Below are positions 38,728 through 52,679 of a stretch of DNA of 64,000 nt, one piece after another. The position numbers were made by a program, and so were the translations under genes. This DNA comes from Dasyornis broadbenti (taxonomy: Eukaryota > Chordata > Aves > Passeriformes > Dasyornithidae). Location of the stretch: positions 1,854,296 through 1,918,295 of the forward strand of contig VZRN01000659.1 of assembly GCA_013397935.1 (NCBI GenBank). Reading direction: 5' to 3'. Numbering within the stretch: position 1 is the stretch's first letter; the number at the start of each line of letters is the position of its first letter. A model generated the notes under the pieces. It was given only the letters and a program-made list of their open reading frames with translations, was not told the DNA's origin and searched no databases.

Positions 38728-39838
38728 CTAGGGAAAGGTGAGAAAAGGCGTAATTTAACAAGCGGAGCTGCTGGATTGACTGCATGAACATCATGAGACT
38801 GTTGGTCTTGGATCAGCAATGGCAATCAACACTGTAGGTCCAGAAGCAAAATAAATGCAAACCCGAAAGTGATCGAACGCAGTGAAAAGACTTTCATCAT
38901 CTCCATTAGGTACTAGGGGAAGCTGTGCAGAGACCACACTGCATGCCAGCATAAACCAGAGTCCCAGCGGAGGTTGGAGCAAATGCAGAAAGGTGACAAA
39001 ATTAGCATCCAGTTCTTAACAGATGTTAGGTCATCAGCAGTTGCTTTCAAGCTATTGCATTTTGTGTAAATGTACAATGGTTTCACTCAAATTATTCCAG
39101 TACACAGAATTTGCTTGAGATGAAGAAGCTTTACCACCAAAAGTATTTTCTGTTAAGGGCGTGGAAATAAAGCAACACTAGGACTGTGCTTAGTATTGCT
39201 GTCCTTGCATCTTTTCAAGACTAGATAAAGCCTCAGCTGGCCTGGCATAGTGTAAGCCATGGTCATATTTGGAATGGGACACTAGAGAAGCCGTGCTGAA
39301 TTACTTCATGAATTTTTAAGTGGTAGAATTCATTCCTTCAAGACTATTTCTTCCAGGTACTTAACCATTTTGATAAAAGGGCTTCACTCCTGCTAGTGAT
39401 CAGAAACAGGGTTTTGTGCTCTTAAAAAAGTGTGCTGAATGCTGATGTGGTTTATTGGGTTTTTTGGGGAAACGGGGTAGAACCAGTTAAACAGGAAAAG
39501 CAGATATAAATGAGCAGTTTCAAAGTGATGGTACAAAAGTCTCCTGTTACCATGAATTTGCCAGTATTTACACTGTGTAGGCAAATCCAGCTCTGCTATG
39601 GAAGTATTTATAATCTTCAAAATGTACTCTTCTTTAACCTGTTCTGGACTGAAGCATCATACCCTTTTAGAGTCTAGAGCTCTAAGACAAAGCTTAAACA
39701 TTAAAATAACAGCCAACTTTTATATTTAAGCCTTGGTGTGAATACATTTTTCTGTAGGCAACTACAGAACGCCCTTCCAGAGTTTGGACAGCTGAGTGTA
39801 TTGGCGGTAACAGAGAGGAACAAGCTCATTCCCTAAGA

Positions 39839-39869
<31 letters not shown>

Positions 39870-42800
39870 CAAAACAGAAAAAAACCCCAGAGTCTGCAAG
39901 GAGGTTAATTTTGGAGAGTCTCTCTCCTCTGACTCTGGATGGAGCCTCAGCACTCTGGTCTCCTAAGGTTATGGTTGATTCCTCAACTTTACCCCAGCAT
40001 GTGTTTAGCAAACCCAGGTGTGCCAGCAGGACTTCAGGAACTGTTCAAATGTTTAAACTATATTGATTGAGTCTTCTATTCAGCCAAATCTAATTTATGT
40101 TTACTTTAGTTCTTTTTCCTTTTTGAACACAGCACTTGAGAGTAAACTGCACCCAAGGGAATTAAGCCCATGTAAAACTACAAACATAAATAAACAAAAA
40201 AGCAGCTCCCTGTAATGGAACACATCTGAACTTTACCTAATCAATTTTTTAAAAAATTTTAAATGAATGGGTTTAAACTGATGCAGGTAAATTAATAGAG
40301 AACAGTTAAAGGTGGAAGCAACCAACCATCCCAGTCAAATGTCATTTCCTATTGCCTGACACACACCTTGCACATGCCAAAGAAATAGTCAGAGCTTTTC
40401 TTACCTCTTTGTAGTGTGGGTCTTTTTGATGTGTTTATGTATCAGATTGTGAGTTAAAAACATATATAGTGACTGTATAAAGTACATATGAAGGCAAAGT
40501 AATATGGCTACAGTTTCTTTTTGGTTCATTGTGACTCTAGGATTCTAGAATACTTGGTTCTATCTGGAGTCTCAGTGGAAATGCTCCTGTAAATAAAACA
40601 CACACAAATTTAGTCTGCCCAAAACTAATAAGTATTTTTCCTGTCTAGTTTTTTAATGATTTTCTGCAAAATGGCAATTACAAAATAAAGTCTATGCTTT
40701 CTGAAAAGACTTGGGATTATTTTTTTTAAATAAGTATGGAACCTGTTTATTTCATAATTACTTTAGCTTGAAAAAAAGCATTAATAATAGATAATGGTCC
40801 AATCCTCTATTGCTTATTTGAACTAAATTTTTCATGAATAATGGGAAATTTCTCTGACTGATGAATGCAGGATCCCATGTGAGCTGCAGCTCTGCTACGA
40901 ATGAAACATTAACCAAGGAATGCAAAGCCCCAGTTAGCCATGGCATCCACAGCTGAAGATCTTCAATAAACACAGAAGGATCAGGCAACACATTTTTTCT
41001 CTGTGTTTAGATACAAGTCTTGAAGAGTTTGCAAGAATTTATCCTTTGCACAGACAAAACAGAGATCACAAATAAATAAATGAAAGATCAAGATGTCTAA
41101 AAGTAGAGTGACTATGGGCGTGATTTTGGCATATATCCTTCCACTTTCACATCTTTAGCTCGTTTCCTTAGGAAGGAAGTTTTGAATCATGTACTGTATT
41201 TATACACACACTTTTGGTTTCATTGCCTTTGCAGTTTTGCAGCCTACCTTTAGAAGGTGTTATCTTTAAAAATTGCCTGTTTATAGGTGCTGGAAGACCT
41301 GCAGCAAAATGTAACTCATGTTCCTGTAACCTACAGAAAGATTACATTTTTACAGGTGAAAAAGCAGAAAATATTTTAACATTAAAATAATTCTATTTGT
41401 TATTTAAAAACTACTGGACAATTTAACACAATTGCTACACTGTATTTTCAATAGTCAAATGGAAATGCCTCCCTGGATATCCAGCTGATAGAAGAGCATC
41501 AGTTAGTGGAGAGAAAAATAGATTCAAATAATGTTCTAGAATAGCTGGGCTTGTAAAGTTCTGTCTAAATGTGAGCATATAGGGTATAGGTAATACAAAT
41601 TTAAAATACACAGAAAATGTAAACCACATTTTTAAATTGTGCAAGAAATACTGGGCCCATTGGGATAGGATTGTACTTCTGGCTGGAAAACACATCTTTG
41701 CTGTAAACTCGGCTGTTTTACCTGGGACAAAGGTCATCTCCTGCCAAATTTGGTAATATAAGTGTTGGGAAACCACTATGTTTAAAGAAAAGAAGGTCAG
41801 CGGATTGGTTGTTGAGGAGCTTTTAATGAGAAAATGGTGTTCTCATTCTATTTTCATTCTGGGAAGTCACAGAAATGGTTTGGTTTTTCAGAACTCAGCT
41901 GGAGGCAGTGACAGGCAAGCTTATCTAATCTCAGGCACTGAGCATAACAGCAGCACAATTAGCTCTGCTCTGGATTTGCCCAGTAGCCACGCTGCATCTC
42001 ACATACTTTCCCAGCACTTTTTCGAGTCAATCTGACACACAAGACATCACTACTTAGATGACCAGGGCAGCGTGCTGAGCACGTACATATGATGTGACAG
42101 GCCACAGAGTGTGGGAGAAGCACGGTGGCATTCAGGGAGGAGGGTGGCATGGTAGAAGCGTCCTCAGAAGGAGCTCAAGTGACACGTTGATTGGTTGACC
42201 TCAAAAGCTGCATCCACAGCTGACAAGATGTAGCAGATATGTTGCTCACCAAGCGACGGGCTGCAGTGCTATTCCATGTTTTGGAAAAGAGGAAACTGGG
42301 GAGCTCTGAGCAGAGCATAAAAAATTTCAACAGCTCTGGTCAAAGTCTGGAGAGGTCATAAAGCAAAGATAAGGGGAACTTAAAATATGGATACAGAGGG
42401 GGTAAGTAAAAAGAGATGCAAGGAGCTTTTGCTGTAACTATGGAGATCGTTAGGTTGGAGGCTCAAGAAAAGGATTCAAAATACCTGCTGTGGCAGGTAC
42501 TCTGCAAGGAACCTCAGAGAACAGCCTCAAACTGGATGCAGGCAAATGTGTGGGCCTGTCACAACAGGATCTGGGGGAAAGGCATGACCTAGAGGAAGCT
42601 TGACTTCCTCTAAAGAGAACAAGTCTGTCCTTTCCTTAAAGAGAAAAGACAATGGGTCTGTCCTTCCAGAAGACAAGTAAACCTTCCAAACACAGAAACA
42701 CTGTTGTACAATGGCATGGGAAATAATAAGAGGACTATGGGCCATAGGAAACGATTTTAAGGCTGGTTACCCAATTTAGGCTTTGCGGGTGTCAGTCCAG

Positions 42801-45377
42801 ACCTCATCACTATCCAAGTCGACTGGTTCAGCCAGCCTGTTCCTGCAGAGAGCAGCCATGTGGCAACCACAGCTGAGTCCATGGGCTTTTGTCAGGCTAA
42901 ACACTGGAGCTTTCCAGCCCAGACAGAAGACAGCAGCTACCTGCCTCTGGGCAGGGATTTACTGCTTTAAATATTTTTCTTAGCCATCACACCAACTTCA
43001 TATGGAGAAGAGCCCTGAGCAGTGCCCTGCCCAAGGGGACAGCCTGTCCCCGTCTGTGCTCCAAAGCCAAGAATCTGACCTACTACGGCCCCTTGCGCAG
43101 CTTCCTCTGGATTTATCTGGGCATGAGCTGTGGGACCAAGGGAGCACTGGTGGCATTTCATCTACTCAGAAGAAAGCTCAGGTGTGAGGAAAGACCCGAA
43201 GGATGGTTGTACACAGAGTCTGTGAGGCAACGACAAGGTCCACAGTGCCAGAGGTACATATCCAGTCACTCCATCATATTCCCATCACCATGGGCAAATT
43301 GTATTTTTTTATATGCTTAAGTCAGGGGAGGGGGGCCAAAGTTAGCTATTAAGAAGGGGAGGCTTCAAAGATGAAGATCTAACCTGACTGTTTTCACTGA
43401 ATTCCCCTGTGTTTTCTTTTCTACATTTGCCCTAGCCTCTCCTCCTTACTTAATGTAGCTATGTACTTTTTCTCATAAAGCATTTCCTTCATATTTTAAC
43501 TGCACCATTTTAATCTGTGAACATCTTCAAATGTTATGAAGAATATATGGCATCCCATCCATCTAACCACTAGATGGAGAGACTATGCACCATCCAGAGC
43601 CACTTCAAGCAGGCAACATGCACATCATAACATCTTAGAAATCAGGGGTCCTGTTTCTACGTTTTATCCTTCAAGTCATTTTTCTTTCTCCAGCTATTTA
43701 TTAAGATGGAAAATAGTATCAGTTATTATACTCTGTGCACCTAAATAGTGGATGCTGAAAACATCCTTTATGTAGCTCACTCTAAACAAGCCATATGGAA
43801 ACAGGACACAAAGTGCTTTTTCCATCGTGACTGATACATTATTCCTGGATCTGTATTTGTGCATCTCACACCCAAATAACCATGTTTACTTCACTACTTC
43901 AAAACTGCACCGTGAAGAAAAGGCTATTTATGAGCAGCAGTGTTTGTTGCCGCCAGCATCTTTCAGTATCAGCTATAAGTGCTTGTTTTGACATGATCAA
44001 GTATTCAACAGCACTATGAAAACCAGACACAAATAAAATATTCACAATCATCTGAGGGAAGTCTGCCAATCTTTGAACATTTAGTCTACTACTCTACAAC
44101 AGCTTCTTGAAATGAACAGAAGGGATCTAGACTTTTCATGCAAAAGCTGCAGTAGAGGAAAAAGCTGGAAAAGATCCCTCTTCTTCCATTAAGAACCAGT
44201 CAAGTAAGACAGTCTTCTCTGTTCCATTTCTAAAAAAAGGAAATCAGATATGGTCTCCATCTATTGGTATGAATAAACCTTTACTAAATCTTGCAGTCAA
44301 ACTAAGCAGTGACTGAAATGTCAGTTATGATAAACTTTCTCCTCTTCCATCTCTATGGATTCTGTCCTCGAGCAAAAACAAGGGAAAAAGGAGAAAAAAC
44401 CAAACAAACTACACCTCCAAAGCATGTAAAGCTCTAAAAAGCTGTAGGCAACAGATACTCTAAGTAATCTATTTCTCAGTGTGAGCTACCCCAGAACTGG
44501 TACTATACGGGTTAATAATAAGGGGGATGAAATACTTTGTTTAAAATAGACAATACTGGAAAAACAGGGCTCACTGGCTTAAAAAGCAAATGCCTCCTTT
44601 ATTAGCAGTTATGTGGCTACGTTCAAAGCGAGTGAACACTGAAGAGATGTATTGTCCTGTGGAAATGGAGACCAAACAGAAACATCTGGTTTGAGTCATC
44701 TTAGAATTCAATGGGCCTTGACTCTACAAAGCATTTACACTTACATGTTCAGGGAGTGAACTGAGATTTAAGCACACGCATGAGCATTTTGCTCAGCTGG
44801 GGCCACATAATGAGTTAACAGCAACAAATACAGAAGGCAGAAGCCATAAAACCACACAAGGGGCCATATAGCTAATTATTTTATGGCACTGTTAAGTGTA
44901 GGAATTTAAGTCCACAGGAAGGATATTTTATCAGCTGAAGACTAGTTTTATTGTAAATTCTTGTTATTGAAACCGGAATTAGCTTCCTTAATGTCTCAAG
45001 GTGAAGTGATGCTTTAAATACAAAATTCATGGCTCTGTACATTGCCCTTAAAGCATAACTGCTATTGCTGGTAAACTCAGCAAAGTTCTATTGTGGGCTT
45101 AAGGAACACTGTAATCCTCCTAGATGCAGGATGTTTTTTTCCACTGCTAAAGGGCTTTTAGCAGCAATTTGACTAACACAATGAACATATTCCCATACAT
45201 TAAACAAAGAGCTCATGGTGTCACTCCCCTCATCAATAACTCATGTTTTATCCTGGCCTTCTTTACTCACTGTGTATTTTCTAGTATAAGTGTGCATGAG
45301 AAGACCAAAGGTGTATACCAGTTGCCATTTGGTTTGCATTAACAGTTTGGCTTTAGAAAGAGAAGTCCATTAGATAC
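38728..45377. other. Opsin 5' intron and/or intergenic, no exon recognised
   Basis: About 6.6 kb on the 5' side of the opsin exon. The preceding opsin exon (TM3-TM5, with the ERY-type motif and the WSSY/CSV loop of TMT opsins) was looked for on the minus strand and not recognised. A patch near 42780-43250 is richer in GC and carries several overlapping open frames on both strands without a recognisable product. An (AAAAC)n repeat lies at 39837. Confidence 0.5.
39837..39876. repeat. (AAAAC)n microsatellite
   Basis: About eight copies of a 5-bp AAAAC unit, followed by a degenerate A-rich stretch. The minus-strand open frames crossing it (39762-39953, 39826-40011) encode only a Phe/Cys-rich low-complexity run. 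Confidence 0.95.
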
Positions 45378-45467
45378 TCCTACAAGGATCATCAAAGTCC
45401 AGCTCCTGCCCTGGCACAGGACAGCTCCAATAATTGCACCGTGTGACTGACAGTATTGTCCATACAC
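45378..45467 (-). mobile_element. CR1 LINE fragment, antisense, short
   Basis: ATCATCAAAGTCCAGCTCCT, followed by a GGCACAGGACAGCTCCAA stretch, matches the antisense of the 3' part of avian CR1 copies as I recall them. It directly abuts a sense CR1 fragment at 45474. Only about 90 bp is recognisable and neither typical end is present, so family assignment is less certain than for the neighbour. Confidence 0.6.
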
Positions 45468-45473
45468 TAAATT

Positions 45474-45795
45474 TTGGAACTTCAACCAATCCAAGTGCAA
45501 GGTGCTGCACATGAGTTGGAGAAATCCTGAAAAGTACTACAGACTGGGAAAAGTCACTGAGACCTTCCCTATGGAAAAGGAATGTGATGTTTTCATGGAT
45601 GAAAAGTTGAATATGAGCCAGCAACGTGTGCTTGCAGCCCAGAAGGCCCAAACGCATCCTGGGCTGCATCAAAAGAGGAGAGGACAGCAGGGCGAGGGAG
45701 GTGATTCTCCTCCTCTACTCTACCCTCATGTGAGCCCACCTGGAGAGCTGCATCCAGCTCTGGAGTCTTTAACACAAGGAAGATGTGAACCCGTA
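45474..45795 (+). mobile_element. CR1 LINE fragment, sense, internal (RT ORF end)
   Basis: Decayed end of the CR1 reverse-transcriptase ORF. Recognisable segments are AAGTGCAAGGTGCTGCACAT, the ATGAAAAGTTGAATATGAGCC stretch, TTGCAGCCCAGAAGGCC, CATCCTGGGCTGCATCAAAA and GAGGGAGGTGATTCTCCTCC. They occur in the same order as in CR1. It stops near GGAAGATGTGAACC and lacks the 3' UTR and terminal repeat, so it is truncated at both ends. The 99-codon frame at 45502-45801 is its broken remnant. Confidence 0.88.
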
Positions 45796-48176
45796 TTATA
45801 ATGTTACTACAGGTGTTGCTGCTCTGCAACATAACTTGCTATTATGAAGGTGAAGGTTCTGAGATTGCTTGCAGAAAATCAAGCCAGTAATTTAGTTTAA
45901 CATTCCTCTTTTTGAAAAGCTTGCCAAAAAATTATAGTTTTAACCAATAATTTAATAACAAACTTCTGCTTTGAGTTAGGTTTTTTGTTGTTGTTTTAAA
46001 AACTGTTGCAATGACTTCGACTGACTGAATAGCCCAGCTGACACTAAAGGAAAAATGAAAAAAATAAAGCTGACTTTGGTGTATTTTGCATTGAAGAATT
46101 TCTGAAGCGGGAAGGGAAAATGCCAGACCTTAATTCCTTCTTGGTTTCTGTGTTCTTTCTTCCGGAGACATCAAAATATAGAATGTGTATATAGAACATC
46201 ACTAATAGAGTTGAACCCTCCAAAAACAGACGAACTGGCAGGTGTAAAATTTCTTCCCAGGTTTCTTTCTAGGCTACTTGATGCTAAACAACATACTACC
46301 ATCTACACAGAAAATATACTGCACACTTTCCTGCACCTAAAGGAAAAATGTTTTCAATCAAAGATGACAAAAAATAACATTTTGAAATATATATATACAT
46401 ATATTTGTATTTATGCAAAAATGTATACACACCACATGCAATATATGTTACAAATACATATTTACACATTAAATATACACACACACATACGTATTTCCAT
46501 AATCGTGTGAAAAATTTTACACCAGAGTCATCCAAGGTTGGAGAAGAAAGTTAGGAAAAAGCAAGTTGGGATGGAAGTATTACTCACCACTTTCTTTATC
46601 TCATTAATTAAATTAACCACAACCTTTTCTACACTGAATACCAATACTTTTTCTGAATCTAGGGCGTGAATTTAAATTTACAAAAAAAAAAAAAAAGTGT
46701 CAGGGTAATGTGTAATGTTTGCCCTGAAAATGGAGCTTGACTGTTCCCCTAGATCCATTTTTGCAGGTATGTAAGCTCTCACTCACATTTAATGCTACTT
46801 TTCACCAGGCCAGAATATGAAGGCGAGAACTCGAGCTTTGCTTCCCTCTGGATTGGCAGCTGTGCTCCTTACAGTGAAATTAGATGATAAAATCTCTCAG
46901 GCATCACCAGTCTTTCAGTACCCAACCACAATTACCCTTTCTCCTCGGAAGAGGTCAAGCTTGCCCTCACTTTACTGAGGGATCCCCTCCCACTCTCCTG
47001 AAAATTTCTACTGTCATAAAGCGAGGAGTCATTAAGGACATGTGGGTATGCCTTTGACACGTAGCTATTTATATTTAAATAAGTCTAATAGATGTGCTTG
47101 GATCTGCCTGTCATATCCTATAGACCCTACAAAGAATATAAATATAAGCTCTCATCTAATTGGCAACTTTTAGAAAATAGGAATTATGCTGAAAATAACC
47201 CGAAAATGTTCTCCTCCAAATGCTTTCCCTCAAATTCTTATACACTTACCATGGCACAAGTATTTTCAGAAGAAACAAAACCAAACCAACCCTGCAAAGT
47301 CTGGAAGTTTTCAATTCTCCTCTCAGCCGGACCCTTGACACCCTCCTGAATTTTAATCCCACTCTACAGCATATCATCTTTTTTTCAACACAAAATTACA
47401 AATTGGAGGTAGAAATTAATGTAAACAGCTAAGTTAGATAAATTAAATTTAACCAATAAGACTGAAGCTCAGGTGTACACAATTTTTTTTTCCTTGGGAG
47501 ATATGTACCCAGGATTGTGTTGCACCTGAAGAAGTTAGGTCTCTCTAGCACTCACTCTGATATGCCAGAGAGGGTAAGCAAGGGGGAATTGGCTTAGTGA
47601 GTTGTACATAGCCTGGTGGCCATAAATATTTATTTTTCTTTGCACACAGAAAAAGGAAGATAAATTCCTTTTCTGTAGCTTGTGGACTACAGACAGTCCT
47701 TTATAAATTGTATATAATTTTAAGACTTTTAGCTAGGAAACATAAATAGTTTTAAAGTTTCATTTTTGTTTTAGATTACTAAAAAGGCAAGATAAGCAGA
47801 AACTTGGAAGTTTGTTACCATTTTATGAGTTCAATACACCAGATCTGTAGGTCTGTCTTTGACTGTGCAGCAGTTTGTGCTTGTGATTAAACACAAAATA
47901 ACCCAGGACTAAACAAGACTGATGCCAATAATAAATACTCCATAATCCTCTGCAAAAACTCCCTGCCCATGAGGTGGGTGATGGGTGCAGAGTCTCTCCG
48001 GAACATGGGGTGTGTGCAAATACAAAACAGCTCCCCTGCCTGCCAGGCGTACCTAAGCTGCAAGTACAGGGGCATCATGGTGAGGAGGCACTGGGATTTT
48101 AAGAATTAGGGTTATGCAGTACATTACAAATATTTCTTTCCATCTGGTCAGTTTGCAAAAGCTGAGACTATCTTGG

Positions 48177-48221
48177 ATATATATATATATATATACACAC
48201 ACATATATATATATACACACA
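48177..48221. repeat. Compound (TA)n(CA)n microsatellite, duplicated
   Basis: Two successive blocks of alternating TA followed by CA. The Tyr/Ile-rich open frames across it on both strands (48053-48335) are low-complexity artefacts. Confidence 0.95.
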
Positions 48222-49038
48222 GGTATGGCCCCAATCATGTTTATTATTAATAAAGTTGGTACAGGTAAAACAAGTATGGAAAAACAGGGTTCAGTTCTTT
48301 ACTTACCAATTACGAAGAGGCTCCTACATGAATAAAACAAATCTGGTTTATGAGAAAAAAAAGCACTGTTTAATAAACTACTGATTGTTTCTGTCTTGTG
48401 AGTCCAGAGCTGTATCATCAGTGGTTATCGGAAATAACCAGAGCATGAGATACTTTGGCTCATTTTTAGATCTACCTAGAATAAATGCAGTTAAAAAAAA
48501 ACAAAACAAAAACCAAAACCAAAGCAACAAAAAAATTAATTTTTCTTATGAAAAGTTTCATTCCTGTTCCCACAAAACAAATTTTCAAAAAAGTTCTACT
48601 GGACTTGGGGTATTGATAGTATTAGACCAAAATTTGACATTACAAGGTAAAGACAGCATAAAAGCCTCTAAGAAAAAGATCAGGGAATAGGTAAGGAAAG
48701 AATAAACAAATAGACATGGAATAAGTAATATCCATTCTCTAGTGTATAATATGTGGCCCTTCGAAGGTGTCAGATAACATAGCAGATGGTGGGCAGCAAT
48801 ATGACATGGAAAGAAATGGACTAGAAAAATGAGTCCCAGAGTGCCCAGTCTAAAAGAAGTGACCAGAGCTTATCCATGCCCAGTACTGTGAGATATGCGA
48901 GACCCAGCAATTACGTGTTCTGATCAGAGGTTTGTGATATGCAGTATGATATGGATAAAAACACACTGTGACACCTACACAATACAGAAGGATGGGCAGC
49001 TGTATTTTAGATACTATTCCTTGTTAGAATTTTGAACA

Positions 49039-49061
49039 AAACCAACCAACCAACCAACCAA
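49039..49061. repeat. (AACC)n microsatellite
   Basis: Five to six copies of a 4-bp AACC unit. Confidence 0.9.
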
Positions 49062-52000
49062 AATTAAGATGCTTACTTGTACAGCTCAAAACATCCTGAT
49101 TATCCAAAAGCTTACAACTCAAATGACTGACGTTGAGAGGCTTCCAATTTCTACCCACTGTATCCTCTGATGGAAGATTGTGGATCTGTTCAAGCAATGA
49201 TGCTTGAATTTGTAAAGTTCTAGATACATATATCTGAGGGAGGGATACAAATGCCATTTTTTCTTTATTTCAGCTTTACACCAAATTATGACCTAAAGTG
49301 GAGCCACCTAGATGTCTTCCCTGTAGAGTCAGTGTCACCACTAGAAAACAGAGCAAAGTAATATAAAAAAACAGAGATATGTATGGGGTTTTTTTAGTAA
49401 AATGTCTCTGAATTATGCTTTTACCAGCATACATGACTTTTCAACTCCAGATTAAATAATTTCTTTTGTCTATATTCTGAAGTTGGATATAACATTTGAA
49501 AAGCAAACGAAGTACATGTTTTCTAAAGCAAGAGAAACACTGAAATATGCATCCCAAAATATAATAAACATGCCATAAAATATTCTCTAACTAAGTGAAA
49601 ACAAATGCCGAATGTGACAGAGTCAGCAAGGTTTTGGGTTATAGCTGTTCTTCCATATTCACAAATCTGGCATTCTGAAAGTTTATATTGCTTTGTCAGA
49701 TGCACATTAAAATAAATAGCAGCTGGTGGAGACAAAGGACGGAATTTCTCTGCTTTCCTACCATTTCATTTTCATACTCTCATAAACAATTCTAGTACCG
49801 TACATTTCCTGCTACCGTGAAGAAATGGTTTTACTATCTTTGCAAATAAATATCAGGAATTTCATGAATTTTAATGCATTTAAAATCTTACAGCTAGAGG
49901 GCTGGAAGGATTCTCAAGGGATTTGATGTTGTCCATCATTCCCCCTTCCCCAGTATGCACTAAATGCAGGACAACTCCTCAATCAGCCTGAGAGTTACTG
50001 TCTAATAGAAAAATATTTCATATCCCTGAACAACCTGCTCCATGATTTCAACACACATATCCTTACAAACTTCTTAGTAACATCTGATCTAGATCTTCAT
50101 TTCTAGAGGTTGTTTCCTTTGTCTTTCCATTAGTGTAAGGGTGTGCAAGCACAATGAGCCTCAACTGCTTCTCTTTAGCGCCACTGTTCTTACATTTGAA
50201 AACTGTTCACATACCTGTTCCCAAAATTTGGGTATCTTGGTTTAACAAAACCAGCAGACAGAATAGAGCACAAGCAAGGTCAGGTGTTCCCCACCTCTGC
50301 TCACCTGTCCCAAAATAAGATCTATTTTGTTTGCAAAGATATCATGTTCCCAAATCCACCCATTGTGTAACACTCACTATTAAAATTAGAACCTGTGTTT
50401 ATTTATCTGGTATGATCTCTCACTATGCAAAACCCTGAACTTGCATCAACAAATCCTGATGTTCACTGAGTTTTAAATATAGATTAATACCATTAATGAA
50501 AATACTGAAAGCAGTTCACAGATCTCCATGAAATGTGCACCTTACAGGCAGTCCTCTAGGACAGTACTTTATGTAGTTGCTAAGGGCATTTAATGTGCCA
50601 AGAACTTGAGTTGTATCATGACTACAGTTTCCCCTTTATCCACTAGACCAGGTTACCTATCAAAATGTGAGTGCAGTTAATTCTGGCCAACTTTTGAGCA
50701 GCTCATGTTGGCAGTTCTGATTCAGAATATTCAACTACAAAGACTTCAAAGCCTTTTTTAAAGCAGTGAGAGAAAGACCAAACTTAAAAAACGAAAAAAA
50801 CGCCTTCTACCTCCTGTTTGGTGTTGCCTAACTATGACTTAATGGGGTGTCCATAAAAAGGAGGTAGTTGGAAATGTCGAGGTAATGAATCTTTGGGAAA
50901 CAAAACTCCTTGGCTGATGTTTCTGCAGTAAATGGCCAGGCTGATGAATAGAAAATAAGGTGTTTTTTTCTCTTATAAATCCTACTAAGGATTATTAGGC
51001 CACTACTAAGCCTATTAATGCTGAATAAATGTTAAAACTGCCCATAGCACAGAGCATTCATCTGAGAAGCAGGAACCTACTGAATATTTCTGCTGACTTT
51101 GCAACAGGCCACCGATGGTCTTCACTGAAACAAAGTTTACCAAGCTTTCTTAAAGGCAGGTCAGTGATTTTTATAGAGTCACCATCATCACTTAGGGAAG
51201 AAGTGGCAGTTTTATAGCACTAATAGCCCAGCTGGCGTCCTACTGGCATTTCTAGGAGAGAGTCAGGCATTTGTAAAAGTGATGAGCTGTGTTAACTTCA
51301 CCAGACCTAGATAAATCCTTGTCATTTCTCTGCAGAAAGAGCACAATACAGATAGTGCTGACACACAATTGTAAAGTATACTGATGCTGAATTACACTGT
51401 TGATAGGGAAGAGAAATAGATTACACATTAAAAGTAAAATGTGCAACTTTGCAAAACTTGGCTAGTTGGCAAGCTCCATTTCATTTTTATATGAGAACTG
51501 TAATAATATATAAAGTAAAACACATCTTCCTGATAGGCATACTTACTTTGGAAGAAAACAGTGAAAAACTCCAATAGCCCATCAGGTTATATTGCCTTTG
51601 ATACTACTAATTCTTTTGAATCCTGACAGCTCTGAGCCTGTAAAAGAGTATTATTATAGCAAAGAAACAATTTCAGTAAGAAAAAGACCAAAATAACCTC
51701 TTAGAAGATGACGGGGATACAAGATAGCTGGGTTTGGAACTTTACTTCTAAATAATATTGGCCTTCCCTCAAATTTGTTTCTCATTTGTTGAAGGAGAGT
51801 AGTATAGCAAGCACATTACTATATTGTTGTTACTATGCTGCTGTACAAAAGGTAGCACTTTTATAAAAGATGTTTCCAGGTAGCACAGATTTCTGGGTTA
51901 TAGGGGAACGTGGTGAATAACACAGTACTGATGACAACTGAAAACAATCAATACAAATTCCAAATTTTGTATCTAAGCAGAAAAATCGCTATCCCTCTGT

Positions 52001-52393
52001 AGTGGTTCATTTGAGCTACTTGCCATGTATTCTCACATACTCCAAGGGGATAGACATAAAGGTGCAGAAGAAGAATGTTATGAATTAAAACTCCATGATG
52101 GCTGTTCTTTAGTATATATATATATTTTTTTAGTGGTGGTTAAAATCATTAAAGAGTAAAGTGGCAGTTGAACAGGTGGCAAACTGGTCTTCTGCCAGTG
52201 AGACCACTGACTGTGTCTGAGAAGGAATCAGTTCATACAGCAGCAGGTTTTGCTCAGGAGCAACCTAAGAGTAATCTAATGTAGGGGTTCATTAGAATGG
52301 TTCAGTCAGAAAACATGATCAGGTAGCTAATGTGTGCTTTAATTTAGATGAAAACAATTGTTATCAGCAAGCTTCTTGTTGACTGAGACTAAC

Positions 52394-52508
52394 AGGAATG
52401 AGGAGAGAAAAGGACAGGAGAGGATGGCAGAGGAGGGAAGAATGGCAGGGGGCAGGGTGAGGAGAAGGCAAGGAGAAGAAAAGGAAAAGGGGAAGGGAAG
52501 GAAGGACT
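52394..52508. repeat. Polypurine tract (GA-rich low complexity)
   Basis: About 115 bases that are almost entirely A and G on the plus strand (GAGGAGAGAAAAGGACAGGA at the start, AAAGGGGAAGGGAAGGAAGG at the end), with few pyrimidines. The minus-strand frame at 52339-52521, rich in Ser, Pro, Leu and Phe, is produced by this tract. Long polypurine runs can form triplex DNA; nothing shows that here. Confidence 0.85.
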
Positions 52509-52679
52509 TGGTTTGATACACCCAACTTTTGCTTGCTTATGGAGCTCTACTTGGAAATTCAGATCTGATGTCCTACTTCTGAAACAATATCTATATACTC
52601 AGGTTCTCAGTGGTACTCTCTATGGGCCAGGATGCTTTCCAGCTTGGATCATATCATAATCCTGGGATCTGGGATTTCA

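Larger units (their letters stand above)
45796..52393. other. No gene seen; AT-rich with microsatellites
   Basis: About 6.6 kb of AT-rich DNA. It holds an AT/AC-rich stretch near 46386-46490, a (TA)n/(CA)n repeat at 48177 and an (AACC)n tract at 49039. No exon, RNA gene or defined mobile element was recognised on either strand. Confidence 0.55.

Noticed and set aside
38791..38982. Minus-strand open frame just upstream of the opsin exon, with PPLGLW and VCIYFASGP resembling the opsin loop 2/TM5 region
   Set aside because: Spacing between the apparent landmarks is wrong for a TMT opsin (about 28 instead of 17 residues between the Cys-Ser-Val and the TM5 start). There is no WSSY or YGRLL-type motif, and no splice donor at its 3' end.
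42780..43250. GC-richer patch with overlapping frames on both strands, considered as a possible exon cluster
   Set aside because: No recognisable domain, no consistent splice sites, and no phase-compatible neighbours.
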